From Gp6-AA40 sp050742535 (GTDB lineage Bacteria > Acidobacteriota > Vicinamibacteria > Vicinamibacterales > UBA2999): 18,498 nucleotides of DNA. This document shows positions 1-7,338 of this stretch, in pieces (position 1 is the first letter of the stretch; the number at the start of each line of letters is the position of its first letter). The position numbers and the translations under genes were made by a program. Under the pieces are notes generated by a model. It made no database searches. It had not been told where the DNA came from and worked only from the letters and a program-made list of their open reading frames with translations. The stretch covers positions 1-18,498 of the forward strand of contig JBOGIQ010000091.1 of assembly GCA_050742535.1 (NCBI GenBank). The letters run 5' to 3'.

Positions 1-2093
1 GCGTCAATCCGCTGAAAGAGTATGCGTTCGACGAGCTGGCGCGCTGCGCGAAGGACGAGCGGCTGCGCCGCGGCCTGAAGCTGCATCTCGCGAACTCGCG
101 CGTCGATTACCACAACCCGGAGCACATCGAACGCCTCCGCCGCCTGTTTGCCGCGGCGAACGGATATCGCATGGCGATCGTGGTGCACATGCGCACCTCC
201 ATCTCCGCAAAGATCCCGTATGGCGCCGAGGAAGCGCGGACGTTCCTCAACGAGATCGTTCCCGCGGCACCGGACGTCCCGATTCAGATCGCCCATCTGG
301 CCGGCGCAGGCGGGTACGCCGATCCGCTGGTGGACGCGGCGCTCGCCGTGTTCGTGGACGCAATCGCGAAAGGCGATCCGCGCACGAAGCAGTTGTGGTT
401 CGACGTCACAACCGTTGCTTCGACGGCGACCGCCGATCAGCGCAACCTTCTCGCGACCCGCATCCGGCAGCTCGGCGTTGGACGCGTCCTTTATGGATCC
501 GACGCGACGGCTGGGAACAACTTGCCTCCTCGAGAGAGCTGGGCAGCCTTTCGGAAGCTGCCGCTCAGCCTCGAGGAGTTTCGTACGATCGCCGGCAACG
601 TCCCGCCGTACATGCGTGTCGCTGACTCAGCGCGGGCGAACATCCAGGCGCGGCCGAGAGTGCAAACCATGCTGGGGCCGGTTGAGGGTCGGCAGGACGG
701 AGAAGTCTCTGCCTTTACGGGAATTCCTTACGCCGAGTCGCCGGTCGGGATGCGTCGCTTTCGAGCGCCTGAGCCCAAGCGTCCGTGGACTGCCGTCTTC
801 GACGCGACGAAGCCGGGGCCGTTATGTCCTCAGGTCCGGATGAGTGGTGCGGTGGCGGGCTCCGAAGACTGCCTGACCGTGAATGTGTGGTCTCCCCCGA
901 ATGCCAGGGGCTTGCCGGTCATGGTGTTCCTGCACGGGGGCCGTCACATGGTCGGCGGAGCGCTTGGGGGACAAATTAGCTTCGACGGCGCGCGGCTCGC
1001 CGAAGAAGCGCGGGTCGTCGTCTTCTCGCTCGAGTTCAGGTTCGGCCTTCTGGGTTCTCTTACCCACCCCGCGCTGGACGTCGACGCCGGCTCAAGCCGC
1101 TCGGGCAACTACGGCATGCTCGACCAGCTTCTGGGCCTGCAGTGGGTTCGCGAGAACGCGCGGGCGTTCGGCGGCGACGCGGAGTCTGTCACGGTCTTCG
1201 GCCAATCGTCCGGCTCGACGGATATCGCTTTATTGCTCGCTGCTCCGCGCGGCCGCGGCCTGTTTCATCGGGCCATCCTGGACAGCATTCCCCGCGGCGG
1301 AGCGGTCGGCTCTCGTGTTCGGGCGCTCGAGGTCGGCCAGAGGGCCGCTCAAGCCGCTGGCTGCAATGGGCCCGAGGCTGCGAACTGCCTGCGCACGGTG
1401 TCCGCGGAACAGCTGCTGAAATCCGCCGCCAGCGCCGGCCTCGTGTTCGCGCCCCATGTGGACGGAGCGCTCTTCCCGGTGGCGCCGCTCGACGCATTCG
1501 CCACAGGCGCCTACGCCCACATGCCGATCCTTCTCGGCACGGCCCGCGACGAACAGGCGTACTTCCGGCCGGACGTGCCCGATGCGGAACGCTATGCGGC
1601 ATTGATGCGCGAGGAGTTCCCAAAGGTCGCCGAGCAGGCGCTCGCGCTGTACCCGGTCGGCAAGTATGGAACTTCCAAGGCCGCGTTCATCGCCGCTATG
1701 AGCGATGCCGACTTTACCTGTCCGACGCGGCAGCTCGCCCGGACGTTGTCCAAAGCGCAGTCCGAGCCGGTCTATCGCTACCTGTTTACCCACGCCATGG
1801 AGCGCGGGCCGGATGCACAGCTCGGCGCGTTCCACATCCTCAGCCAGTTCTTCCTCTTCGGCCGTTATGAGTCGTATCCCTACGAGCCTTCGGATCCCGA
1901 GCGTGGCTTGTCGAAGCTGCTTCAGGGACTTTGGGGCCGCTTCACGTCCGGAAATCCTAACGGGAGCGGCACGCCACAGTGGGAGCCGTATGAGCCTTCG
2001 CGAGATCCGGTGATGCTCCTCAACCTGCATCCCGTACTCGCCACGGATCTCCGGCCTGACGAGTGCAGCTTCTGGGACCGTTCGGGCTCTTGA
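1..2093 (+). CDS. Amidohydrolase-carboxylesterase type B fusion (5' end outside window)
   Basis: The frame is open from base 3, so the gene starts upstream. The first ~205 visible residues look like the C-terminal half of an amidohydrolase-2 TIM barrel: GLKLHLAN, a VVHMRT histidine strand, IAHLAGAGG and the LYGSDA metal-Asp strand. It ends LSLEEFRTIAGNVPPYMR, the usual C-terminus of that family. About 15 residues later a type-B carboxylesterase begins (LGPVEGR, then FTGIPYAESPVG). Counting from the ATG at 171, its catalytic machinery is intact: oxyanion hole HGGR near residue 256, nucleophile elbow GQSSG with Ser346 (usually GESAG), Glu461 in GTARDE, and His555 in GAFH. Expected activity is ester hydrolysis; the substrate is unknown. 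Such esterases normally have their own signal peptide, and none is seen at the junction. The gene could be a true bifunctional enzyme or two genes joined by deletion. The domain calls are firm. Confidence 0.85.
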   Translation, partial: VNPLKEYAFDELARCAKDERLRRGLKLHLANSRVDYHNPEHIERLRRLFAAANGYRMAIVVHMRTSISAKIPYGAEEARTFLNEIVPAAPDVPIQIAHLAGAGGYADPLVDAALAVFVDAIAKGDPRTKQLWFDVTTVASTATADQRNLLATRIRQLGVGRVLYGSDATAGNNLPPRESWAAFRKLPLSLEEFRTIAGNVPPYMRVADSARANIQARPRVQTMLGPVEGRQDGEVSAFTGIPYAESPVGMRRFRAPEPKRPWTAVFDATKPGPLCPQVRMSGAVAGSEDCLTVNVWSPPNARGLPVMVFLHGGRHMVGGALGGQISFDGARLAEEARVVVFSLEFRFGLLGSLTHPALDVDAGSSRSGNYGMLDQLLGLQWVRENARAFGGDAESVTVFGQSSGSTDIALLLAAPRGRGLFHRAILDSIPRGGAVGSRVRALEVGQRAAQAAGCNGPEAANCLRTVSAEQLLKSAASAGLVFAPHVDGALFPVAPLDAFATGAYAHMPILLGTARDEQAYFRPDVPDAERYAALMREEFPKVAEQALALYPVGKYGTSKAAFIAAMSDADFTCPTRQLARTLSKAQSEPVYRYLFTHAMERGPDAQLGAFHILSQFFLFGRYESYPYEPSDPERGLSKLLQGLWGRFTSGNPNGSGTPQWEPYEPSRDPVMLLNLHPVLATDLRPDECSFWDRSGS

Positions 2094-2104
2094 TTTCGGC
2101 TCTA

Positions 2105-2122
2105 CACTCCCCGCGAGGAGTG
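2105..2122 (+). promoter_or_regulatory. 6-bp inverted repeat holding the VOC gene's purine-rich ribosome-binding segment
   Basis: CACTCC (2105-2110) and GGAGTG (2117-2122) form a perfect six-base stem around CCGCGA. It lies just after the esterase stop codon. The only Shine-Dalgarno-like stretch before the VOC gene, GAGGAG at 2115-2120, overlaps the 3' arm. A folded leader could therefore limit ribosome access, or the hairpin could be a short remnant of a terminator. There is no T-run. Confidence 0.3.
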
Positions 2123-2131
2123 AATCGCCCG

Positions 2132-2539
2132 ATGGTGACCAAACCAGAACTCGGCGGCATCATGCCGTTCTTCGTTTCGCGGAACGTTCCCGCCGCGATT
2201 GCGTTTTATCGCGACCGGCTCGGGTTCGACGTCATGTTTCAGGGCCCGGAGCCCGACGACATCTTCTTCGGGATTGTGACCCGGGGCAGCGCGAGCATCA
2301 TGCTCAAGGACATCGGCGTCGAGCCGGTGCCGAACTACACGCGCGACGTCAAGAAGGGCTTTGCCCCGTGGGACGCCTACGTCAACGTTCCCGATCCGGA
2401 CGCCCTGGCAGCGGAATTCGCGTCGCGAAACATCGAGTTCTGGAAACCGCTCCACGACAACTCGGACAACCTGCGTGGATTCGAAGTGCGCGACGCCGAC
2501 GGTTACGTTCTGTACTTCGGTCGTCCCAATCCGAAGTAA
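2132..2539 (+). CDS. VOC family protein (glyoxalase/bleomycin-resistance fold)
   Basis: A 135-residue protein with the vicinal-oxygen-chelate layout. The first beta-alpha-beta unit is PFFVSRNVPAAIAFYRDRLGF (from residue ~12). A paired second module contains YVNVPDPDALAAEF and ends in the strand GFEVRDADGYVLYFG. The FEVRDADGY stretch carries the Glu commonly used as a metal ligand or at that site in glyoxalase-like proteins. Members include glyoxalase I, ring-cleaving dioxygenases and drug-binding resistance proteins; nothing here says which. I chose the ATG at 2132 because it lies 11 bases after GAGGAG; the ATG at 2162 is a possible alternative. The frame stays open further upstream, but that part overlaps the esterase. 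It is probably cytoplasmic, with no signal peptide. Confidence 0.85.
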   Translation: MVTKPELGGIMPFFVSRNVPAAIAFYRDRLGFDVMFQGPEPDDIFFGIVTRGSASIMLKDIGVEPVPNYTRDVKKGFAPWDAYVNVPDPDALAAEFASRNIEFWKPLHDNSDNLRGFEVRDADGYVLYFGRPNPK

Positions 2540-2571
2540 GTCAGGCACGATTCGTGCTCCATCGACGGCAG

Positions 2572-2706
2572 ATGATCTCTGCCATCCTTCTCGACGTTGA
2601 CGGCACGCTCGTCGACAGCAACGACGCGCACGCACACGCATGGGTCTCCGCGTTCGCCGACGGTCCGTGGGACCTGCTCGCTCGCCTTGATGGTTCGCCG
2701 ATCTAG
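2572..2706 (+). pseudogene. HAD-superfamily hydrolase remnant with large internal deletion
   Basis: This 44-residue frame begins MISAILLDVDGTLVDSND, an intact HAD motif I with the AHAHAW helix that follows it in subfamily IA phosphatases. The next residues, ADGPWDLLARLDGSPI, resemble the extreme C-terminus of the same family, which often ends with a DPADLLARYDxSPL-type sequence. Motifs II to IV and the cap domain, about 180 residues, are absent. The simplest reading is one in-frame internal deletion, with the join near 2644-2652. The remnant cannot be a working phosphatase. Its stop codon overlaps the stop of the convergent gene on the other strand in the palindrome CTAG (2703-2706). A short peptide might still be translated. 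The C-terminal match is recalled from the family, not aligned. Confidence 0.7.
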
Positions 2707-3641
2707 CGCACGCCACCGCCGAAATAGACGCCAGCATCAGCCATATCGCCCAGAGTCAGGCGGCTGCCCTTGAACACGCTGGCGCAGCCGCCGGGGCCGC
2801 GGCAGGTGATCAACGTCAGGCCCAGGAACTCCTCGGCCGTGAAATCGCGGAAGGGCAATCGTCGCAGCGGCACGAGTACGGGGCGAACCGGCGTCGTCAA
2901 CCCGCGGTCGAATTTCCGATAATCGGGAACGACGTCCGCCTTGATGCCCGGCGGCACAGCGAGCTCACCACCAAGCGGAATCACCGAGAACGTTCGACCG
3001 GGATACTCGCTCTCCAGCATCCTCACTATGCCGATGTCCTTGCCCATACTGGAAAGGTAAGCCTCGTCCATCGTCCGGTAAAAGTGCGCGGCGCCATAGA
3101 CGACCAAGGCCTTGCCCTTCTTCTCGAGCACCTGCTCCTTCAGGACAGCGACGGCTGCGGTCTCACGACTGCGGTTGTCTCCCGGTCCTGGGTCGCCGCC
3201 GAAGACGCGCACGCGCGCGGCGGCCGGCAGCCTGGAATTGACGTCGCGGACCGCCGCAAGGAAGTCGGCGTAAATCTGAGCATCCCAGAGTCCGGAGCGC
3301 GATTGGGTTGTCGTTTTCCAGACCTGCTCGAGCTGGGCTCTCGAGACGTTCTCGCCTCGAATGTAACGGTCAAGGGTCGACTGCTCAGTGGTGCTGCCGA
3401 ATTCCACCACGATCGACCGCACCTTCTTCGCAAAGTCGGGATGACGAACCATGGCGATTCGCAGATCGGAATCCAGGGTTCGGCCGTGCGCCTCGCCGAG
3501 CGCGACGATGTCGGTTTGATCAAAGGCGGAGACCAGCGCGCGTGCGACGGCGTCGACACCGGCAGCCTCGTCAGGCAGCCGAACTTGCGCAGCGAGAACC
3601 GCTGTGGCGAGCACGAACGCAACCGGAAGAGGGCGCGGCAT
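2703..3641 (-). CDS. Secreted ChaN/EreA/TIKI-superfamily protein
   Basis: A 312-residue protein with a Sec signal peptide (MPRPLPVAFVLATAVLAAQ; no lipobox Cys). The motifs are those of the erythromycin-esterase/ChaN/TIKI superfamily: DIVALGEAHG (Glu50, His52), VVEFG (Glu80) and VVYGAAHF (His186). Family members include heme-binding ChaN of Campylobacter, which works with the TonB-dependent receptor ChaR, and hydrolases or proteases such as EreA and TIKI. The gene lies 16 bp downstream of a TonB-dependent receptor on the same strand, so the two are probably cotranscribed; that context favours an envelope role tied to uptake. Two cysteines near the C-terminus (Cys280 and Cys286) could form a disulfide. 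Heme binding versus hydrolysis cannot be decided from sequence. Confidence 0.7.
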   Translation of the reverse strand: MPRPLPVAFVLATAVLAAQVRLPDEAAGVDAVARALVSAFDQTDIVALGEAHGRTLDSDLRIAMVRHPDFAKKVRSIVVEFGSTTEQSTLDRYIRGENVSRAQLEQVWKTTTQSRSGLWDAQIYADFLAAVRDVNSRLPAAARVRVFGGDPGPGDNRSRETAAVAVLKEQVLEKKGKALVVYGAAHFYRTMDEAYLSSMGKDIGIVRMLESEYPGRTFSVIPLGGELAVPPGIKADVVPDYRKFDRGLTTPVRPVLVPLRRLPFRDFTAEEFLGLTLITCRGPGGCASVFKGSRLTLGDMADAGVYFGGGVR

Positions 3642-3657
3642 CGTTCGCCTCGCCGCT

Positions 3658-6252
3658 TCAGAACGTGAAGTTCATCCCCACTTCCGCCCGCCGTGGATTT
3701 TGCACGAACGTCGGCTGGCGATAGAAATCCGATGTGAGCACACCGCTGTACCCGCCGTAATTGGCCCGGTTGGTGACGTTGGTCACGTTGGCGAACAGGT
3801 TGAGCCGGTGGCGCGGCTGTACGCCAGGGGCCGTGGGGCTGAGGACGATCGCGTAGCTCAGTCGCGCGTTCATGGTGAACTGGCGGTCGCCGCGAAGCGA
3901 ACGCAGGCCCACGCCCGGCAGGCGGTCGTTGACGATCCCGTCGCCGTTATCGTCCTCGCCGGTCGTTTCCGTGTAGACCTGCCCCGCGTTGGCAATGAAC
4001 GTCAGCACCGTCGTCAGGTTCCGGAGCTGCGTGCCGGTGGCGACGATGTTGAAGCGATACGGAGAATCCGCCGGCCCGGGACCCCAGTCGTCCTCGACGC
4101 TGCCGGTCGGAGGAACCGAGAACCAGCCGTCGCCGTTGTTGTCCACGCGGATCAGCGAGTAGCCGGCTTGCACGTTCATCCGCCGCCAGTTGAAGCGCGC
4201 CTGGCCGAGCGCGGGTGACGGGGCCGCCAGGGAGATCGTGCTGTTGACCGACACCTCGTGCCGTTTGAGCTGTGTGTCCGTCACGCTCGCGATGACGTTG
4301 CCGTAGTTCGGATCGAGCCGGACGCCGTTGACGAGCGGATTCATGTTGAGCCCGCGCGGCTGCTCGTGGAGGTGAATCCAGTTGTAGAGGACGTTCACGC
4401 GGACCCGCGGCGAGATCGTCTGATCGAGGCCGGCACTCCAGCGGAAGTTCTCCTGCAGGTGGAAGTCCTCGCCGAGCAGATAGCGGTTCACCGCCGACGG
4501 TGGCAGGGCCAGGATGTCTCCCGGATTCGGATACGACGGGTTGCGGATGATGTATTCGCGCTGCCGCTGTCCGTCGATCCGCAGCGTCTGCTCGTAGAGG
4601 TTCTCCGGGATGAACCCGTGGAACCAGCCGATGCTGCCGCGGACGACCGTCGCGCCGTTGGCGCGCGGCGACCAGGTGAAGCCGAAGCGCGGCTCGAACG
4701 CCACGTGGTCGTTCACCAGGTTCTGCACCGAATAACGCAGACCCGGGCTCAGCGTCAGCCCTTTCAGCTTGATGTCGTCCTGGAAATAGATCCCGCTGCG
4801 AACGCTCAGGAAGGTGACCTTCGGATCGCCGACGATCTGGTTGTAGATCGACGGGTGGCCGGCGTTGAAGTCCGCCAGGCTGCTGAACGTGTAGGTCCCG
4901 AGGTAGTTGTTCGCCTGGATGTTGCGGACGTGCTGGAACCACTGATCGATACCGGCGCGGAAGGAGTGCACACCGCGCACGTAGTCCACGTCGGCCATCA
5001 TCTGCAGCCACGTGTACCGCATGTCCTGACGCTGCTGCGCGCCGCCGCTGGTGAAGCTGTCGAGGACGCGAATCGTCTGCGCTTCGGTATTGGAATGGAT
5101 ATCGAGATCCATCTGGCTCCAAGCAACGCGCGAGTTGAGGTAGGCGCGGCGTCCGAGCGGCCCGGCGTGCTGGATGCGCACGATGTTCTGCAGCTGCCGG
5201 CCGCCCCACCCGCGCTCGAGCTCGTCGTAGGCGCCGATGCCGAGGTTCTCCAGCGCGATGCGGTTCTGCGAGTACATGAAGCGCACCGTCTGGTTGCGCG
5301 TCACGTCGTGATCGATCATCGCGCTCAGGTCGTGGCGCGTTTCCGGCCGGCGCACGCCGAGCGCGATCGCCTGCTGTCCGCCGGGACGGATCACGTTCAA
5401 CAACGGCGTCATGTACTGGCTGATGCCGTTGATGTTGGCGGAGAAGCTGGTCCGGCTCCTGACCAGCGCGCCGCCGATGTTGCCGCTGAACCCGCGCGAC
5501 TGCTCGGGGCCCTTGCTCATCACCAGCGGGCTCCTCGCGATCAGCACGTCGTCGCGGAAGTTGAAGTTGAGGCCGCCGCGGAGCGGTCCGACGCCCGGCT
5601 GGGTGATGACGTCCACGAACGTGGAGCCCGGGTTGGCCGACTCGGCGGCGAACTGGTCGCGGACGACGTGGATCGATTTGATTTGCGCCTTCGGCGGCAG
5701 CATCTGCCCCTCGAAGCTGTCCACGCGGATGATCGCGTCCGGACCGGCCAACTCCTGCAGCTGACGCTGCAGCTCCGTCGGGTCGTCCGACAGCCCATCG
5801 ATCTGCGCCTGCGCGACGGTGTTGCCGAACTGCGAGCTGCGGCGATCGGCCGCAACCTCCGCCAGGTTGCGCCCCACCGTCACCGCGTCTTCCAGCTTCG
5901 CGAGCGGCAGCACGACGACGTGCCGGCTCTCGCCGGCACGGACGCGGATGTCGCGCAGGAGGCCAAGATCGAAGCCCGGAAACTCGGCGGTGATGCTGTA
6001 ACGCCCGGGCGCGACCCTCTCGAGAATGGCGATGCCGTTGGCGGCGGTGGTTGCCGGCTCGACCGTCCTCGCCTGGGTAGCGGTCTCGAGACCGGTGAGC
6101 TTGACGGTGGCGTTTGGCACCACGCCGCCGGTCTGGTCCACGACCGTCACCTGCACGCGGGCGTCGCGCGGCGCCTGGGCCAACACGGGTGCTGCGGCAA
6201 GCAGGCCGACGGTCAACAGCAAGGGCGACACGCCCATCAAGCGCATCAACAT
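3658..6252 (-). CDS. TonB-dependent receptor, Oar-like, with carboxypeptidase-regulatory N-domain
   Basis: An 864-residue outer-membrane protein. Residues 1-26 are a signal peptide ending APVLAQA. Residues ~31-110 form a carboxypeptidase-regulatory-like beta-sandwich (VTVVDQTGGVVPNATVKLTG ... APGRYSITAEFPGF). A plug-like region follows (~125-225, including IKSIHVVRDQFAAE and GSTFVDVITQ). The rest is a long beta-barrel ending in aromatic FTF, the usual outer-membrane assembly signal. Two Asp/Asn-rich loops, DNNGDG (~705) and DDNGDG (~765), resemble calcium-binding loops. Members import large ligands such as glycans, peptides or siderophores; the substrate here is unknown. The protein is somewhat shorter than many Oar-like receptors, which often exceed 1000 residues. 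ATG codons at 6252, 6246 and 6237 are all possible starts; the first follows CCGGAAG. The ChaN-like gene follows it. Confidence 0.88.
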   Translation of the reverse strand: MLMRLMGVSPLLLTVGLLAAAPVLAQAPRDARVQVTVVDQTGGVVPNATVKLTGLETATQARTVEPATTAANGIAILERVAPGRYSITAEFPGFDLGLLRDIRVRAGESRHVVVLPLAKLEDAVTVGRNLAEVAADRRSSQFGNTVAQAQIDGLSDDPTELQRQLQELAGPDAIIRVDSFEGQMLPPKAQIKSIHVVRDQFAAESANPGSTFVDVITQPGVGPLRGGLNFNFRDDVLIARSPLVMSKGPEQSRGFSGNIGGALVRSRTSFSANINGISQYMTPLLNVIRPGGQQAIALGVRRPETRHDLSAMIDHDVTRNQTVRFMYSQNRIALENLGIGAYDELERGWGGRQLQNIVRIQHAGPLGRRAYLNSRVAWSQMDLDIHSNTEAQTIRVLDSFTSGGAQQRQDMRYTWLQMMADVDYVRGVHSFRAGIDQWFQHVRNIQANNYLGTYTFSSLADFNAGHPSIYNQIVGDPKVTFLSVRSGIYFQDDIKLKGLTLSPGLRYSVQNLVNDHVAFEPRFGFTWSPRANGATVVRGSIGWFHGFIPENLYEQTLRIDGQRQREYIIRNPSYPNPGDILALPPSAVNRYLLGEDFHLQENFRWSAGLDQTISPRVRVNVLYNWIHLHEQPRGLNMNPLVNGVRLDPNYGNVIASVTDTQLKRHEVSVNSTISLAAPSPALGQARFNWRRMNVQAGYSLIRVDNNGDGWFSVPPTGSVEDDWGPGPADSPYRFNIVATGTQLRNLTTVLTFIANAGQVYTETTGEDDNGDGIVNDRLPGVGLRSLRGDRQFTMNARLSYAIVLSPTAPGVQPRHRLNLFANVTNVTNRANYGGYSGVLTSDFYRQPTFVQNPRRAEVGMNFTF

Positions 6253-6552
6253 AGAGACACTTCCGGCGGATTAGACGTGCACTTTGGGCTAAGGTTCCTG
6301 GGTCTGACTTGACGTAAGACTCGTGATGCCTGGAATCAGTCTGCGCGTCGTATATTGGACCTGCGGGACGGCCTAACGGTTGGCAAGTATCCCGGTCGAT
6401 CCGATGTCCGGCAGCAGCTGTAATCGCCGCCGGGGTTGGACAAATGCGCGGTGTAACGCGATTTGGGCCACGTTACTTTTGCGTTGCGACGCGATCTCAA
6501 CCGGAAATCAGCCAAAATTCGTGGGCCGAAGATTGCTGCGGGGCTCGGGCGA
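6253..6552. other. 300-bp divergent intergenic region between TonB receptor and PEGA gene
   Basis: No coding sequence is supported here. Frames across it lack recognisable domains and good start sites. The left end holds the receptor promoter candidate at 6270-6298. It is less GC-rich than its surroundings, with AT-rich patches at 6350-6355 (TATATT) and around 6475-6480. I could not pair a convincing -35 and -10 for the rightward PEGA gene. Confidence 0.6.
6270..6298 (-). promoter_or_regulatory. Putative ECF-sigma-type promoter of the TonB-receptor operon
   Basis: Read on the minus strand, GGAACC (6298-6293) is followed after 17 bases by TCTAAT (6275-6270). GGAAC plus TCTAA at this spacing resembles promoters of sigma-E-like ECF factors; TCTAAT also matches five of six bases of a housekeeping -10 box, but there is no TTGACA-like -35. 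Transcription would begin near 6263, only about 11 bases before the ATG at 6252, inside the Shine-Dalgarno-like CCGGAAG. That is very short for a leader. Control of TonB receptors by ECF sigma factors is well known (the FecI type). Confidence 0.35.
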
Positions 6553-7263
6553 ATGGACGAAGCCGATCGAAGTAATGACGTCGTAGACGACTTCCCGCCT
6601 GAAGCTGACGAACCGGACCACAGACTCCCGCTTTCACCGGGCGCCAGAGGCTTTGAAGGCCGGCGTTACGTGCGGCGTCGTAAAGAGGCTCCGCCCTTTG
6701 CCGCGCTCCTGTCGACCGCGCAGGCGGCACTTACGCGCTATGCCGCTATCACTCGCGATCGGCTGCCGCGCCGTACTCCGGGATGGCACGTCGCATCCTT
6801 CATCGGCGGGATCGTCGTTGGACTATTTGTGGCGCAGTTCACCGGCTCCGGCGAATCAGCGGCGCTCCCCGTCGCTGCGCGCATGCCATCAGTTCAGTCA
6901 CCGGCTCCAGTCCCCTCGTCTGCTGCATTGCCCTCCCCCACCGAAGTACCCCCACCGACGTCCGCAGACAAGGCGATCGAATCAGGCACAGCGCCGAAGA
7001 TTTCACGAATCGCAGAGACGCGCCGTCCTGTCGCAGCAACGAAATACCAGGGCGGACTCAGGATCGATTCGCGGCCGGCGGGTGCCGCGGTGTTCGTCAA
7101 CAACCAGGAGATCGGCCATACGCCGATCGTGTTGTCGTCGCTGCAGGCTGGTTCGCGCGCGGTTCGTATTCAGCTCGGCGGCTACGCGCCGTGGTCCCGT
7201 TCCGTCCGCGTTGTCGCGAATCAACACGCGACCGTTCTGGCGGTCTTGGAACCGTCGCGCTGA
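6553..7263 (+). CDS. Single-pass membrane protein with periplasmic PEGA domain
   Basis: A 236-residue protein. Residues 1-77 are charged and probably cytoplasmic. A single membrane segment lies at about 78-97 (WHVASFIGGIVVGLFVAQF). A Pro/Ser/Ala-rich linker (about 100-165) leads to a C-terminal PEGA domain at ~167-234: GGLRIDSRPAGAAVFVNNQEIG, then TPIVLSSLQAGSRAVRIQLGGY. PEGA domains are small beta-rich modules found outside the membrane and at the C-terminus of Ser/Thr kinases in this phylum; here no kinase domain is present. Its role is probably structural or binding. The frame extends upstream to 6463, but that part is low in information, so I chose the ATG at 6553. The Shine-Dalgarno region is weak. 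Confidence 0.75.
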   Translation: MDEADRSNDVVDDFPPEADEPDHRLPLSPGARGFEGRRYVRRRKEAPPFAALLSTAQAALTRYAAITRDRLPRRTPGWHVASFIGGIVVGLFVAQFTGSGESAALPVAARMPSVQSPAPVPSSAALPSPTEVPPPTSADKAIESGTAPKISRIAETRRPVAATKYQGGLRIDSRPAGAAVFVNNQEIGHTPIVLSSLQAGSRAVRIQLGGYAPWSRSVRVVANQHATVLAVLEPSR

Positions 7264-7338
7264 CGACTTTGTAAAAGTTTCAGGACACGGATCTTTCTTC
7301 GATTTCTGGCGCTGTTAAAAGCTCCGACTCAACATTGA

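Noticed and set aside
1230..2030. A 266-residue minus-strand frame opposite the esterase
   Set aside because: The esterase frame has an intact catalytic triad; the opposite frame has no motif.
3947..5209. A 420-residue minus-strand frame inside the TonB receptor
   Set aside because: Same strand but another frame; the translation is Arg/Pro-rich without recognisable structure, while the receptor frame has clear domains.
4258..6312. A 684-residue open frame on the plus strand opposite the TonB receptor
   Set aside because: It is rich in Arg, Asp, Val and Ala with no domain, and mirrors the codons of the receptor; a typical antisense shadow in high-GC DNA.
6380..6385. A sigma-54-like TTGGCA upstream of the PEGA gene
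   Set aside because: The matching -12 element (TTGC at the correct distance) is absent.
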